From NCBI RefSeq assembly GCF_019145375.1, contig NZ_JAHSTX010000001.1:1649001-1713000 (forward strand): a stretch of DNA of 64,000 nucleotides. The letters are read 5' to 3'. The stretch comes from Pseudomonas triticicola (GTDB lineage Bacteria; Pseudomonadota; Gammaproteobacteria; Pseudomonadales; Pseudomonadaceae). A model generated the notes under the pieces. That model saw only the letters and a list, made by a program, of their open reading frames with translations. It searched no databases and had not been told where the DNA came from. Of this stretch, positions 28,551 to 40,780 are shown piece after piece. A program made the position numbers and the translations under genes. Within the stretch, counting starts at the first letter, position 1. Each line of letters begins with the position of its first letter.

Positions 28551-29206
28551 TCGGTATTGTGATTCCGGCGCACAACGAAGAGGCGCTGCTTGATGAATGC
28601 CTGCGCGCAGCGTTGCGCGCCAGCCAGCATGCACAACTGGCCGGCGAGCCGGTGGAAACACTGGTGGTGCTAGACAGTTGCAGCGATGGCTCGGCGCAGA
28701 TCGTCAGCGCTTATCCGGTGCTGAGCCTGCAGATCGACGCACGCAACGTCGGCGAAGCCCGAGCCGCCGGTGCGCGCCTGCTGCTCGAGCGCGGTGCCCG
28801 CTGGATCGCCTGCACCGACGCTGACAGCCGCGTCGCCGATGACTGGCTGGCGGCGCAACTGGGGCTGGAGGCTGACGCAGTGTGCGGCACGGTAACGGTC
28901 GAACACTGGCACGAATCGATCGATGAGGCGGCACAGATTCGCTATCACCGCCACTACCAGGCCCGTGATGGCCATCGACACATTCACGGCGCCAACCTCG
29001 GTGTCAGTGCCGAGGCTTATCGTCTGGCCGGCGGTTTCAAACCGCTGACCTGTGACGAGGATGTGCAACTGGTGCGTGCACTGGAGCGCAGCGGCGCCAA
29101 TATCGCCTGGAGTCACCGTCCGCAAGTGCACACCAGCGCCCGTCTCGACAGTCGGGCCAAGGGCGGGTTCGGTGACTTTCTGCGCAATCTGGCACAGCTG
29201 GAATAA
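28547..29206 (+). CDS. Family 2 glycosyltransferase
   Basis: The protein has 219 residues if translation begins at the TTG at 28547, which overlaps the methyltransferase stop in the same 4-base way as the other junctions; a GTG at 28502 would be an alternative. It begins directly with the GT-A first strand (IGIVIPAHNEEALLDECL) and has DSCSDGSAQI and CTDADSRVADDW as the nucleotide- and metal-binding Asp motifs, then GANLGVSAEAYRLAGGF and CDEDVQLVRALE as the acceptor and catalytic-base region. No membrane segment is seen, so it is likely cytosolic. Donor and acceptor are unknown. Confidence 0.8.
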   Translation: MIGIVIPAHNEEALLDECLRAALRASQHAQLAGEPVETLVVLDSCSDGSAQIVSAYPVLSLQIDARNVGEARAAGARLLLERGARWIACTDADSRVADDWLAAQLGLEADAVCGTVTVEHWHESIDEAAQIRYHRHYQARDGHRHIHGANLGVSAEAYRLAGGFKPLTCDEDVQLVRALERSGANIAWSHRPQVHTSARLDSRAKGGFGDFLRNLAQLE

Positions 29207-29384
29207 AAAATTACGGATCAGATTGATCTGTGACGCGACGAATCCGCTGTCTTGAGCAATACTCTGCCTCGCAGTAATCCAAGGGTTGGAGCACTGCACC
29301 GTTGCTATTCATTTGCCTTCACGGGCCGCGATCAGCGTTGGCTGCTCACGACTGAGGGCGAGATACCACAAGGACGTCGCACTC

Positions 29385-30143
29385 ATGAAATCGTCATTGC
29401 TCAACGAACACGGCCTGCCGGCACAGATCTGGAACAGCGCGCCGCAACTCGACAATATTCCCGTCATCAACACCCACAGTCTGGTACCCGCCGGCGCCCG
29501 CGCCGTGGTCATCGCCCCGCATCCGGGCGATGAAGTGGTCACTTGCGGCGGTCTGCTGCAATTGCTCTCCAGCCTTGGCCATCCCCTGCAATTGCTCTCG
29601 ATTACCGACGGTAGCGCCAGCCACCCCGGCTCGCGGCAGTGGTCGGAACAACGTCTGAGCGTATTCCGTCCGCAGGAAAGCGTCGAAGCCCTGCGCCGCC
29701 TCGGCCTGCCCATGCACAGCCTGAAGTGGGTGCGCGGCGGCTTTACCGACAACGCACTGAGTGATCAACAAAGCCAGCTCACCGAGTTCATCGGCCGTTA
29801 CCTGCGACCGGGCGACGTAGTGTTCAGTACCTGGCGCAAGGATGGCCCGCCGGATCATGAAGTGGTTGGCCGCGCCAGTTTCGACGCGGCGCAGAAGGCC
29901 GGGGCGACCTATCACGATGTGCCGGTGTGGGCTTGGCACTGGCCGGAGCGCGAGCAGCAAATGATTCCCTGGGAACGCGCGCGCAAGCTGCGTCTCGACA
30001 CCTGGACAGTCGCGCGCAAGAGCCACGCCACCCACGCCTATGCCAGCCAGCTCAAGGGCGAACCGGCCATCGGCATCGCCCCGCTGCTGCCACCGGTGCT
30101 GCTGGAGCGGATGCGCCTGCCGTATGAAATCGTCTTCTTCTGA
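29385..30143 (+). CDS. PIG-L paralogue with altered catalytic residues
   Basis: This protein has 252 residues, the same length as the copy at 27196 and alignable without gaps through at least residue 160. AAGGACG lies upstream of the ATG at 29385. The zinc ligands are kept (His46, Asp49, His158). However, the general-base Asp48 is replaced by Gly (HPGDE), and the second catalytic His155 by Pro (GPPDHEV). By analogy with MshB this should abolish or greatly change deacetylation, so it may be a regulatory or binding pseudoenzyme, perhaps a partner of the active copy. The reading frame is intact and conserved elsewhere, arguing against simple decay. It is separated from the glycosyltransferase by 178 bases. 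Confidence 0.8.
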   Translation: MKSSLLNEHGLPAQIWNSAPQLDNIPVINTHSLVPAGARAVVIAPHPGDEVVTCGGLLQLLSSLGHPLQLLSITDGSASHPGSRQWSEQRLSVFRPQESVEALRRLGLPMHSLKWVRGGFTDNALSDQQSQLTEFIGRYLRPGDVVFSTWRKDGPPDHEVVGRASFDAAQKAGATYHDVPVWAWHWPEREQQMIPWERARKLRLDTWTVARKSHATHAYASQLKGEPAIGIAPLLPPVLLERMRLPYEIVFF

Positions 30144-30163
30144 ACGGCGGAAGCTCAACATAC

Positions 30164-30254
30164 CTGTGGGAGCGAGCCTGCTCGCGAAAGCGGTGTGTCA
30201 TGTGTCAGATGTATTGAATGTGATGAAGTCTTCGCGAGCAGGCTCGCTCCCACA
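30164..30254. repeat. REPIN
   Basis: CTGTGGGAGCGAGCCTGCTC at about 30164 and the inverted copy TTCGCGAGCAGGCTCGCTCC to about 30254 form a REP doublet with a spacer of about 43 bases, 3' of the PIG-L paralogue. Confidence 0.88.
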
Positions 30255-30341
30255 ATAGCCCAGCAGTGAATCATCGGAAGGAACTGCCACCCCCTCAAAC
30301 CAGTCGCATGAACAGGCATGGCCCAATTCAGAGGAGTGAAC

Positions 30342-31124
30342 GTGTCCAGCGATCCCAAGCGTCAAGTGGTCGACGCGCCAGTCATTCATCGCCTGCGGGT
30401 ACTCACGGTCAACACCCACAAGGGCTTCACCGCGCTGAATCGGCGGTTCGTTCTACCGGAGCTGCGCGAAGCGATGCGCAGTACCTCGGCCGATCTGGTG
30501 TTTCTGCAGGAAGTGGTGGGTGAGCACGAACGCCATTCCAGTCGCTACAACGACTGGCCGCAGACGTCGCAGTACGAATTCCTCGCCGACAGCATGTGGA
30601 GCGATTTTGCCTACGGGCGCAACGCCGTTTACCCCGACGGCCACCACGGCAACGCGCTGCTGTCGAAATACCCGATCCGCGAATACCGCAACCTCGACGT
30701 GTCGATCACCGGGCCTGAACGGCGCGGGCTGTTGCACTGCATCCTTGATGTGCCCGGGCATGCCGAGGTGCATGCAATCTGTGTGCATTTGAGCCTGCTG
30801 GAAAGTCATCGGCAATTGCAGTTGCAGCTGCTTTGTCAGTTGCTTGAATCACTGCCGGACGATGCGCCGGTGATCATTGCAGGGGATTTCAATGACTGGC
30901 AGTTACAAGGCAACGCAGCCCTCGCCCGTCGCGATTATCTGCATGAAGCCTTTGAGCGCCATCATGGGCGCCCGGCGAAAACCTATCCCGCGCGGTTTCC
31001 CTTGCTGAGGCTTGACCGGATTTATCTGCGCAATGCCAGCAGCCATGACCCACGCATTCTTGGCAACAAGCCGTGGACGCATCTTTCCGATCACTTGCCG
31101 TTAGCAGTTGAAGTACACCTGTAG
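30342..31124 (+). CDS. Endonuclease/exonuclease/phosphatase-family protein
   Basis: The protein has 260 residues from GTG 30342, chosen because GAGGAG lies at 30331-30336; an ATG at 30318 is in frame upstream. The EEP metal-dependent phosphodiesterase fold is shown by [20 protein letters not shown] (metal-binding Glu), [22 protein letters not shown] and the final [10 protein letters not shown]. In many proteobacteria this type (YbhP-like) precedes a cardiolipin synthase gene; no such gene follows here. It may cleave a phospholipid head group or nucleic acid, but the substrate is not readable. Confidence 0.82.
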   Translation: MSSDPKRQVVDAPVIHRLRVLTVNTHKGFTALNRRFVLPELREAMRSTSADLVFLQEVVGEHERHSSRYNDWPQTSQYEFLADSMWSDFAYGRNAVYPDGHHGNALLSKYPIREYRNLDVSITGPERRGLLHCILDVPGHAEVHAICVHLSLLESHRQLQLQLLCQLLESLPDDAPVIIAGDFNDWQLQGNAALARRDYLHEAFERHHGRPAKTYPARFPLLRLDRIYLRNASSHDPRILGNKPWTHLSDHLPLAVEVHL

Positions 31125-31503
31125 CTGCGTTTTTGACAGCAATTAAATGACATGCCTTCCCGGCAACTACCGCTAGGAAGGACCTTTCGTCGGCGGCAAA
31201 AAACCGTCAGCCGCCTGCTTCGCAAGCGTTTTTCCATGCAAACAAACACTTAGTTATGTGCAGAAAAACAAACGCTTGCGAAGGCCGATTTAAGTGCACC
31301 ATTCATCGTGCATTTTCTTGACGCGCAGGCGTCACTCTTCTTATCTCTACCTTACTACCCCCGGAATCACTACTGGGGCTGACCTTCCGGCACTCGCGAA
31401 ATCGAGCAGCCGCGGTTCGCCCCGCTCTATTCGGTCGCCCCTCGTTCGGGGTAGGAGAGACGCCAAACACGAGATGACGCATGCGCTTGCAAGGTAGACC
31501 TCC
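31125..31503. other. Leader region with inverted repeats before the beta-barrel gene
   Basis: This 379-base region has no gene. It contains an imperfect inverted repeat (about 31218-31285: CTTCGCAAGCGTTT on the left, AAACGCTTGCGAAG on the right) and a G+C hairpin at about 31439-31453 (CCCCTCGTTCGGGG), followed by GTAGGAG. These could form a structured mRNA leader. No known riboswitch was recognised. Confidence 0.5.
31218..31285. repeat. Imperfect long inverted repeat
   Basis: CTTCGCAAGCGTTT (31218-31231) pairs with AAACGCTTGCGAAG (31270-31283), and the bases inside (TTTCCATGCA against TGCAGAAAAA) pair partly. A stem of about 14 bp with an AT-rich loop would form. Confidence 0.7.
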
Positions 31504-32556
31504 ATGAAAACTTCACTGACCCCAAACGAACTGAAAATCACCCTTTGCACAGTGTCAGGTTCGCTGTTGCTGTGCTCGTCCATGGAGGCGCATGCGGGAT
31601 CTGCGGCGGATGAGCCCGCGTGGTACCGCGCCGACGTACCGGTGCTGACCTTGCCGGTGACGGTGATAACACCCGGACCGCTGCCATTGAGTCAGCAGAG
31701 TTCGCGCCTGATCACTGAGGATCTCGCGCCCTCCGCATGGGATGAGCTGTACGGCAGGAGCGCTCGGCAAGCACAGACCGACGCACTTTCTTCCGGTTAT
31801 GCGATGGCCGCTGGCGAGTTCAAAGGTCCGGCCGTGGTCACGTTGAAAAGCGCTAACGGGACCACTCAGACCCTTGGTCTTATAGGTGGCGACAATCAGG
31901 TCCAGCTGAATGCCGATGGTGCGCTGACCCGCCGTGCCCTCGCCGACCGCAACACTGACAGCCTCAACCTGCAAGGCCAGAGCCTCGGCGCCTATTACAG
32001 TCTGGTGGGTGCGCAAGGCTGGCACGTCGACCTGTCGGCCAGCGGCGGTCGAGTCAGCGGTTTCAGTCGCACTGCGCAAGGTAATCGGCAAGCCACCGAA
32101 GGCAATGCGATGACCTTTTCCGTCGAAGGCGGTTACCCGATCGGCTTGAGTGAAAACTGGGTGGTCGAGCCGCAGGCACAACTGATCAACCAGCGCATCA
32201 GTCTCGACGCTCCGTACGCCGGCTCGGGCAATGCCTCTTCCACCGACCTGACCGCGTGGAGTGGCCGCGTCGGTGCGCGGTTGAAAGGCAGTTATGACTT
32301 GAACGGGTTGCCTGTCGAACCCTACGTGCGCACCAACCTTTGGCACACCGTTTACACCGGCAGCACGGTGACGCTCGATCAGGTCGACAAGATCAGCAGC
32401 AGCCGCAAGTCTTCAACAGTGGAATTGGGTTTGGGACTGGTGGCGCGGGTCACACCGGCGGTAAGCCTGTACATGAGCGCCGATTACAGCAGCGATGTGG
32501 ATGACAATGACCTGAACGGCATTATCGGCAGCCTCGGCGTGCGGATGCGCTGGTGA
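31504..32556 (+). CDS. Autotransporter-domain outer-membrane beta barrel
   Basis: This 350-residue protein has a signal sequence of about 31 residues ending in MEAHA. The C-terminal 250 or so residues look like an autotransporter beta domain: alternating amphipathic strands (SLGAYYSLVGAQGWHVDLSA, then WVVEPQAQLINQRI, YVRTNLWHTVYTG and LYMSADYSSD) and a terminal strand ending in an aromatic residue (GVRMRW). The region between signal and barrel is only about 60-80 residues, so there is almost no passenger. It may be an orphan translocator or a barrel with its own surface role. It stands alone behind a structured leader. Confidence 0.78.
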   Translation: MKTSLTPNELKITLCTVSGSLLLCSSMEAHAGSAADEPAWYRADVPVLTLPVTVITPGPLPLSQQSSRLITEDLAPSAWDELYGRSARQAQTDALSSGYAMAAGEFKGPAVVTLKSANGTTQTLGLIGGDNQVQLNADGALTRRALADRNTDSLNLQGQSLGAYYSLVGAQGWHVDLSASGGRVSGFSRTAQGNRQATEGNAMTFSVEGGYPIGLSENWVVEPQAQLINQRISLDAPYAGSGNASSTDLTAWSGRVGARLKGSYDLNGLPVEPYVRTNLWHTVYTGSTVTLDQVDKISSSRKSSTVELGLGLVARVTPAVSLYMSADYSSDVDDNDLNGIIGSLGVRMRW

Positions 32557-32578
32557 TCTGCTGAACGCTGAAGAACCT

Positions 32579-32668
32579 TGTGGGAGCGAGCCTGCTCGCG
32601 AAGCGGTGCCACCTTCAACATCATTGTTGACTGACATGGCGCCTTCGCGAGCAGGCTCGCTCCCACAG
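32579..32668. repeat. REPIN between convergent genes
   Basis: A REP copy (TGTGGGAGCGAGCCTGCTCG) near 32579-32599 and its inverse ending near 32668 flank a spacer of about 44 bases. It lies between the beta-barrel gene and the convergent glgB, 3 bases from the glgB stop, and may serve as a mutual terminator. Confidence 0.88.
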
Positions 32669-32671
32669 CTG

Positions 32672-34903
32672 CTAGCCCTGCGGCTTGAGAATCAACACCG
32701 CCAACGGCGGAAGATTCAGTTCCAGCGACAATGATTGACCATGACTCGGTACTTCATCGGTCAATGCCCCGCCACCATTGCCATAGTTGGAGCCGGCGTA
32801 AATGTCGGCGTCACTGTTGAACAGCTCGGTCCAGCGCCCGGCAAACGGCACGCCGACCCGATACGACTGGCGCGGTACCGGTGTGAAGTTGGCAACCACC
32901 AGCACTGGCGAGCCGTCCTTGCTCCAGCGTAGCCATGCGTAAACGCTGTTGATCGCATCATCGCCAATCAACCACTGGAAGCCTTGCGGCGCGTCGTCCT
33001 GATCGTGCAGCGCCGGCTCTTCGCGATACAGCCGATTGAGATCGCCCACCAGTTTCTGCACGCCTTTGTGCTCGGAATACTGCAGCAGGTACCAGTCCAG
33101 CTGCTGATCGTGGTTCCACTCGCGCCACTGGCCAAACTCGCAGCCCATGAACAGCAATTTCTTGCCCGGGTGCGTCCACATGAAGCTCAGATAAGCGCGC
33201 AGGTTGGCGAACTTCTGCCAGCGGTCCCCGGGCATCTTGTCGATCAGCGAGTGCTTGCCGTGCACCACTTCGTCGTGGGAAATCGGCAGGATGAAACGCT
33301 CGGACCAGGCGTAGACCAGACCAAAGCTCAACTCGTTGTGGTGATGGGCGCGGTACACCGGGTCCTGCTGGATGTAGTGCAGCGAATCGTGCATCCAGCC
33401 CATGTTCCATTTGTAGGAAAAGCCCAGGCCGCCCTGCTGGGTGCTCTGGCTGACGCCCGGCCATGCGGTGGATTCTTCGGCAATCACCAGCGCACCCGGC
33501 GCTTCCAGTTCAACCACGTCGTTCAAATGACGCAGGAAGTCGATGGCCTCCAGGTTCTCGCGACCACCGTGACGATTCGGTACCCACTCGCCCGCTTTAC
33601 GCGAATAGTCGCGATACAGCATCGACGCCACCGCATCGACACGCAGGCCGTCGATATGGAAGTGTTTCAGCCAATGCAGCGCCGAAGCCAGCATGTAGCC
33701 GTGCACTTCAGTGCGACCGAGGTTGTAGATCAGCGTGTCCCAATCCTGATGGAAGCCTTCCAGCGGATTGCCGTATTCGTACAGCGCGGTGCCGTCGAAC
33801 TGCGCCAGACCATGGGTATCGGTGGGGAAATGCGCCGGTACCCAGTCGAGGATCACGCCAATGTCGGCCTGATGGCAGGCGTTGACGAACGCGGCGAACT
33901 GATCCGGGGTGCCGTAACGCGCACTCGGCGCGAACTGCGAAAGCAATTGATAGCCCCACGAACCACCGAACGGGTGCTCCATGATCGGCATCAATTCGAT
34001 GTGGGTGAATCCCAGCTCTTTCACATAAGGAATCAGCCGCTCGGCCAGCTCCGGCCAGGTGTACTGACGCGCGACCTCGCCGAGATCATCCAGCTCGCAC
34101 TGCCAGGAACCGGCGTGCAACTCGTAGATCGACAGAGGTTTGGAGCGCTGCTGGCGATCCTGACGGGAATTCATCCAGTCGTGATCCTGCCAGTCGATCT
34201 GCAGGGGCGAGGCAACTTTCGAGGCGGTGTCCGGTGGCAGGCTGGTGGCCAGCGCCATCGGGTCGGCCTTGAGCGGCAAAATGCCGTGGGCACCAAGAAT
34301 TTCGTACTTGTACAACTCCCCCGCTTGCAAACGCGGAATGAACAACTCCCAGACGCCCGAAGGATGGCGCAGGCGCATCGGGTGACGACGACCGTCCCAG
34401 ACGTTGAAATCGCCGACCACCGAGACACGGCGGGCATTCGGCGCCCACACGGCAAAGCGCACGCCGTCAACGCCATCAACGGTTTTCAGCTGTGCACCGA
34501 GGCAAGCGCTGAGGTCACGGTGATTGCCTTCGGCGAACAGATACAAATCCATTTCGCCGAGCAACTGACCGAAGCTGTACGGATCTTCGGCGACCTGTTC
34601 GCCACCGGCCCAGCGCGTGCGCAACAGGTACGGTCGCGCCTGATCGAAATGGCCGACAAACAACCCCGGCGTCTCGGTCATCTCCAGCGGGCCAAGCTCT
34701 TCGCCGCTGTCCTTGTCCAGCACCGCCACACTCAGCGCACCGGGCAGATAAGCGCGGATGAATTGCCCGCCGGCGCCATCGCCGTGCGGGCCGAGTATGG
34801 AAAACGGGTCCTGATGTTCGGCGCGTACCAAGGCATCAATGTCGCGTGCCGAGGGTAACAATGCTTCCTTTACCACACCCTGTTCCTTGTTCGAGAAACT
34901 CAT
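32672..34903 (-). CDS. glgB: 1,4-alpha-glucan branching enzyme GlgB
   Basis: This 743-residue protein starts at the ATG two bases after the treS stop. It has the long N-terminal region, a CBM48 domain ([20 protein letters not shown]) and a GH13 barrel with predicted nucleophile Asp423 ([12 protein letters not shown]) and acid Glu476 ([11 protein letters not shown]), ending in a C-terminal all-beta domain. GlgB introduces alpha-1,6 branches into the linear glucan made by GlgE. It is the last gene of the glgE-treS-glgB operon. Confidence 0.95.
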   Translation of the reverse strand: MSFSNKEQGVVKEALLPSARDIDALVRAEHQDPFSILGPHGDGAGGQFIRAYLPGALSVAVLDKDSGEELGPLEMTETPGLFVGHFDQARPYLLRTRWAGGEQVAEDPYSFGQLLGEMDLYLFAEGNHRDLSACLGAQLKTVDGVDGVRFAVWAPNARRVSVVGDFNVWDGRRHPMRLRHPSGVWELFIPRLQAGELYKYEILGAHGILPLKADPMALATSLPPDTASKVASPLQIDWQDHDWMNSRQDRQQRSKPLSIYELHAGSWQCELDDLGEVARQYTWPELAERLIPYVKELGFTHIELMPIMEHPFGGSWGYQLLSQFAPSARYGTPDQFAAFVNACHQADIGVILDWVPAHFPTDTHGLAQFDGTALYEYGNPLEGFHQDWDTLIYNLGRTEVHGYMLASALHWLKHFHIDGLRVDAVASMLYRDYSRKAGEWVPNRHGGRENLEAIDFLRHLNDVVELEAPGALVIAEESTAWPGVSQSTQQGGLGFSYKWNMGWMHDSLHYIQQDPVYRAHHHNELSFGLVYAWSERFILPISHDEVVHGKHSLIDKMPGDRWQKFANLRAYLSFMWTHPGKKLLFMGCEFGQWREWNHDQQLDWYLLQYSEHKGVQKLVGDLNRLYREEPALHDQDDAPQGFQWLIGDDAINSVYAWLRWSKDGSPVLVVANFTPVPRQSYRVGVPFAGRWTELFNSDADIYAGSNYGNGGGALTDEVPSHGQSLSLELNLPPLAVLILKPQG

Positions 34904-34905
34904 GA

Positions 34906-38247
<3,342 letters not shown>

Positions 38248-38286
38248 GTGGAACTCCTGTTGAATACTTTATGGGCGTCCCACGAC

Positions 38287-38392
38287 GATCGTTCCCACGC
38301 TCTGCGTGGGAATGCCGCCATGGACGCTCTGCGTCCGCTTTGGGACGCGGAGCGTCCCGGGATGCATTCCCACGCAGAGCGTAGGAACGATC
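38287..38392. repeat. GTTCCCACGC-type repeat pair between glgE and treS
   Basis: CGTTCCCACGCTCTGCGTGG at about 38290 and the inverted copy (CATTCCCACGCAGAGCGTAG) to 38392 enclose a smaller palindrome (GACGCTCTGCGTCC). This belongs to a different repeat family from the REPs; a second copy lies at 40781-40892. It fills the glgE-treS gap and could lower read-through. Confidence 0.85.
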
Positions 38393-38393
38393 A

Positions 38394-40391
38394 TTACGTG
38401 GCGCTGATCCGCCAAATCCCGAACGGCTGATACGCCGGGTCAATGCGCATGAACTGATATTTGCCGTGCCAGTCCCAGCGATGGCCGTTCATCAAATCTT
38501 CGCCATGGGTGGTGGCATCATCCGGCAGGCCCATTTCCCAAAGCGGCAGTTCGAAATTCGCTTCCTGCACGTTATGCGGATCGAGGCTGACCGCGACCAG
38601 AATGAAATTGCTGCCATCGGCGCTGCGCTTGCCGAAGTACAGAATGTTGTCGTTCCAGGCGTTGTAGATTTTCAGCCCCAGATGCGTGTGCAGCGCCGGA
38701 TTCTGCCGACGGATGCGGTTGAGCTGAGCGATTTCGGCAATGATGTTGCCGGGTGCAGTGAAATCACGGACGCGGATCTCGTATTTCTCCGAATCCAGGT
38801 ATTCCTCTTTGCCCGGCACCGGCGCCGATTCGCACAATTCGAAACCGGAATACATGCCCCACAACCCCGAGCCCATAGTCGCCAGCGCCGCGCGAATGAG
38901 GAAACCGGGACGCCCCGACTCATGCAAAAACGCCGGGTTGATGTCCGGGGTATTGACGAAGAAATTCGGCCGGTAGCATTCGCGCCACGGCGACTGATTG
39001 AGTTCGGTGAAATATTCCGCCAGCTCGGCCTTGGTATTGCGCCAGGTGAAATAGGTGTAGCTCTGCGAATACCCGACCTTGCCCAGACGCGCCATCATCG
39101 CCGGCGTGGTGAAGGCCTCGGCGAGGAAGATCACTTCCGGATACAGGGTGCGCACATCGGCGATCAGCCATTGCCAGAACGGCAGCGGTTTGGTGTGCGG
39201 GTTGTCGACGCGGAAGATTTTCACGCCTTCCTTGACCCAGCCGACGACGATGTCGCGCAACTCGACCCACAGGCTCGGAATCGCATCCGGCGCATAGAAG
39301 TCGACGTTGACGATGTCCTGATACTTTTTAGGCGGGTTTTCGGCGTATTTGATCGTGCCGTCCGGGCGCCAGTTGAACCAGCCCGGATGCTCCTTGAGCC
39401 ACGGGTGATCCTGGGAACACTGGATGGCGAAATCGAGAGCGATTTCCAGGCCATGGTCGGCGGCGGCAGCCACCAGGCGGCGGAAATCTTCACGGGTGCC
39501 GAGTTGCGAGTGAATCGCTTCGTGGCCACCCTCCTCGCTGCCGATCGCGTACGGGCTGCCGGGATCGTCCGGGCCAGCGGTCAGGGAATTGTTGCGGCCC
39601 TTGCGGTGGGCGCGGCCGATCGGGTGAATCGGCGTGAAGTACAACACGTCGAACCCCATGTCCTGAATCATCGGCAGACGCGAGTGCACATCGTTGAAAG
39701 TGCCGTGACGCTGGGGATCGTCGGTGATCGAGCGTGGAAACAGCTCATACCAACTGGCGAACTCGGCCAGTTCGCGCTCGACGTCCATGGGGAATTCGTC
39801 GCTGATGCTCAGATAGGCACGGTGATCGGCCTGAGCCATCAGCTCTGCACTGCGCGAGTGCAGAAACAGCGCAACCTGCTCGGTTTCGAGCAGGCCGGAC
39901 AATTCATGATGCAGCGCGGCGAGCTGCTCGCTGAGCTGGCCTTCGCTGCGTTCGGCGGCCTGTTGCACCATCGTGCGGCCTTCCTGCAGCTCCAGAGAAA
40001 CCGGCACCGCCGCGCTGTGCTTCTTTTCCAGTTCGTACTGGAAGCTGGCGAAATGGTCGATCCACGCTTCGATGCAATACAGGTAGCGGCCCTGCTCCTC
40101 AGGGCGGAACTGACCTTGCCAGGTGTTGTTGCCCTGATCGGACATGACCTCGGTCTGCCAGGTTTCCTGGCCTTCCTCGCGCCAGCGGATACGCACGGCG
40201 AGCTTGTCATGGCCGTCGGCAAACACTTTGCTGGTCACCACCACTTCGCGCCCGGCAATCGATTTGGCGGCGAACTGGCCGCCGTCGAGGGTCGGCATGG
40301 TGTTTTCGATGACGATACGTGGCAGCAGCAACGCCTGCGACAGCGGCATGTGCGGGTTGTAACTCAGCTCTGAAGGTCTTTCAGCAGTCAT
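38394..40391 (-). CDS. glgE: Maltosyltransferase GlgE (alpha-1,4-glucan:maltose-1-phosphate)
   Basis: The protein has 665 residues, the normal family length. The N-terminal domain is followed by the GH13_3 barrel. The predicted nucleophile is Asp396 in FRVDNPHTKP and the general acid Glu425 in FLAEAFTTP, matching the spacing of Streptomyces GlgE Asp394/Glu423. GlgE transfers maltosyl units from maltose 1-phosphate to growing alpha-1,4-glucan in the cytoplasm. It is the first gene of the operon, with AAGGAGAGATGCTC before the ATG and an AlgU-like promoter about 90-120 bases upstream. Confidence 0.95.
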   Translation of the reverse strand: MTAERPSELSYNPHMPLSQALLLPRIVIENTMPTLDGGQFAAKSIAGREVVVTSKVFADGHDKLAVRIRWREEGQETWQTEVMSDQGNNTWQGQFRPEEQGRYLYCIEAWIDHFASFQYELEKKHSAAVPVSLELQEGRTMVQQAAERSEGQLSEQLAALHHELSGLLETEQVALFLHSRSAELMAQADHRAYLSISDEFPMDVERELAEFASWYELFPRSITDDPQRHGTFNDVHSRLPMIQDMGFDVLYFTPIHPIGRAHRKGRNNSLTAGPDDPGSPYAIGSEEGGHEAIHSQLGTREDFRRLVAAAADHGLEIALDFAIQCSQDHPWLKEHPGWFNWRPDGTIKYAENPPKKYQDIVNVDFYAPDAIPSLWVELRDIVVGWVKEGVKIFRVDNPHTKPLPFWQWLIADVRTLYPEVIFLAEAFTTPAMMARLGKVGYSQSYTYFTWRNTKAELAEYFTELNQSPWRECYRPNFFVNTPDINPAFLHESGRPGFLIRAALATMGSGLWGMYSGFELCESAPVPGKEEYLDSEKYEIRVRDFTAPGNIIAEIAQLNRIRRQNPALHTHLGLKIYNAWNDNILYFGKRSADGSNFILVAVSLDPHNVQEANFELPLWEMGLPDDATTHGEDLMNGHRWDWHGKYQFMRIDPAYQPFGIWRISAT

Positions 40392-40481
40392 TGAGCATCT
40401 CTCCTTAACGCCCCAAGGACGCTCTTGTGCCGGAACAGTATTCGCGACAAAGCGCCGGCCCTGTCATGAACTCACTTAGGT

Positions 40482-40509
40482 TCCGAGCAACCGGCGCGGG
40501 GAAAAGTTC
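40482..40509 (-). promoter_or_regulatory. Putative AlgU (sigma-22) promoter of the glgE operon
   Basis: Read on the minus strand the sequence is GAACTT, 17 bases, TCGGA (bases 40509 down to 40482). The AlgU consensus is GAACTT-N16/17-TCTGA, so only one base differs. It is about 90 bases upstream of the glgE start and points towards it. AlgU control fits the osmotic induction known for this pathway in P. aeruginosa. Confidence 0.6.
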
Positions 40510-40608
40510 AGATGAAATTAACAAGACAAACCTGCGGATCGAATTTGTCGTGGCCGGGTCAACTCACTTAAGCACGTCCCACGCCATGTGCCATACGGAG
40601 GTCACCTG

Positions 40609-40767
40609 ATGAGCATCCCGATCCCGGCGGAAACGCCCGATCCGAACATCGACAAACCCACCCTGCCGGACACCGAACCGCCACCGGTGCCCGAGCAAGA
40701 GCCGCCAGGCACCACGCCACCACCGAAAGAAGAGCCACCGAGCACGATGCCGCCGGTGGTCGTCTGA
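40609..40767 (+). CDS. Proline-rich micro-protein, 52 residues
   Basis: The ATG at 40609 is preceded by GGAGGTCACCTG, an excellent ribosome site, and reads 52 codons to a TGA at 40765-40767. The sequence is very rich in Pro, Glu and Thr (PDTEPPPVPEQEPPGTTPPP) and has no hydrophobic segment, so it is likely disordered. It is divergent from glgE, with its promoter in the shared 217-base gap. It is too short to assign a family, but the ribosome site and intact frame make expression plausible. Confidence 0.5.
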   Translation: MSIPIPAETPDPNIDKPTLPDTEPPPVPEQEPPGTTPPPKEEPPSTMPPVVV

Positions 40768-40780
40768 CCCCTAACCCCTG

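Noticed and set aside
29215..29240. Operator-like inverted repeat CAGAT-TG-ATCTG after the glycosyltransferase gene
   Set aside because: Five-base arms with a two-base centre are expected by chance at this length, and no regulator gene is near.
30155..30358. Small proteins with GASLLAK or SRAGSLPQ sequences
   Set aside because: These recurring peptides are just translations of REP elements in intergenic DNA; only the copy in the DUF4381 gene is in a real reading frame.
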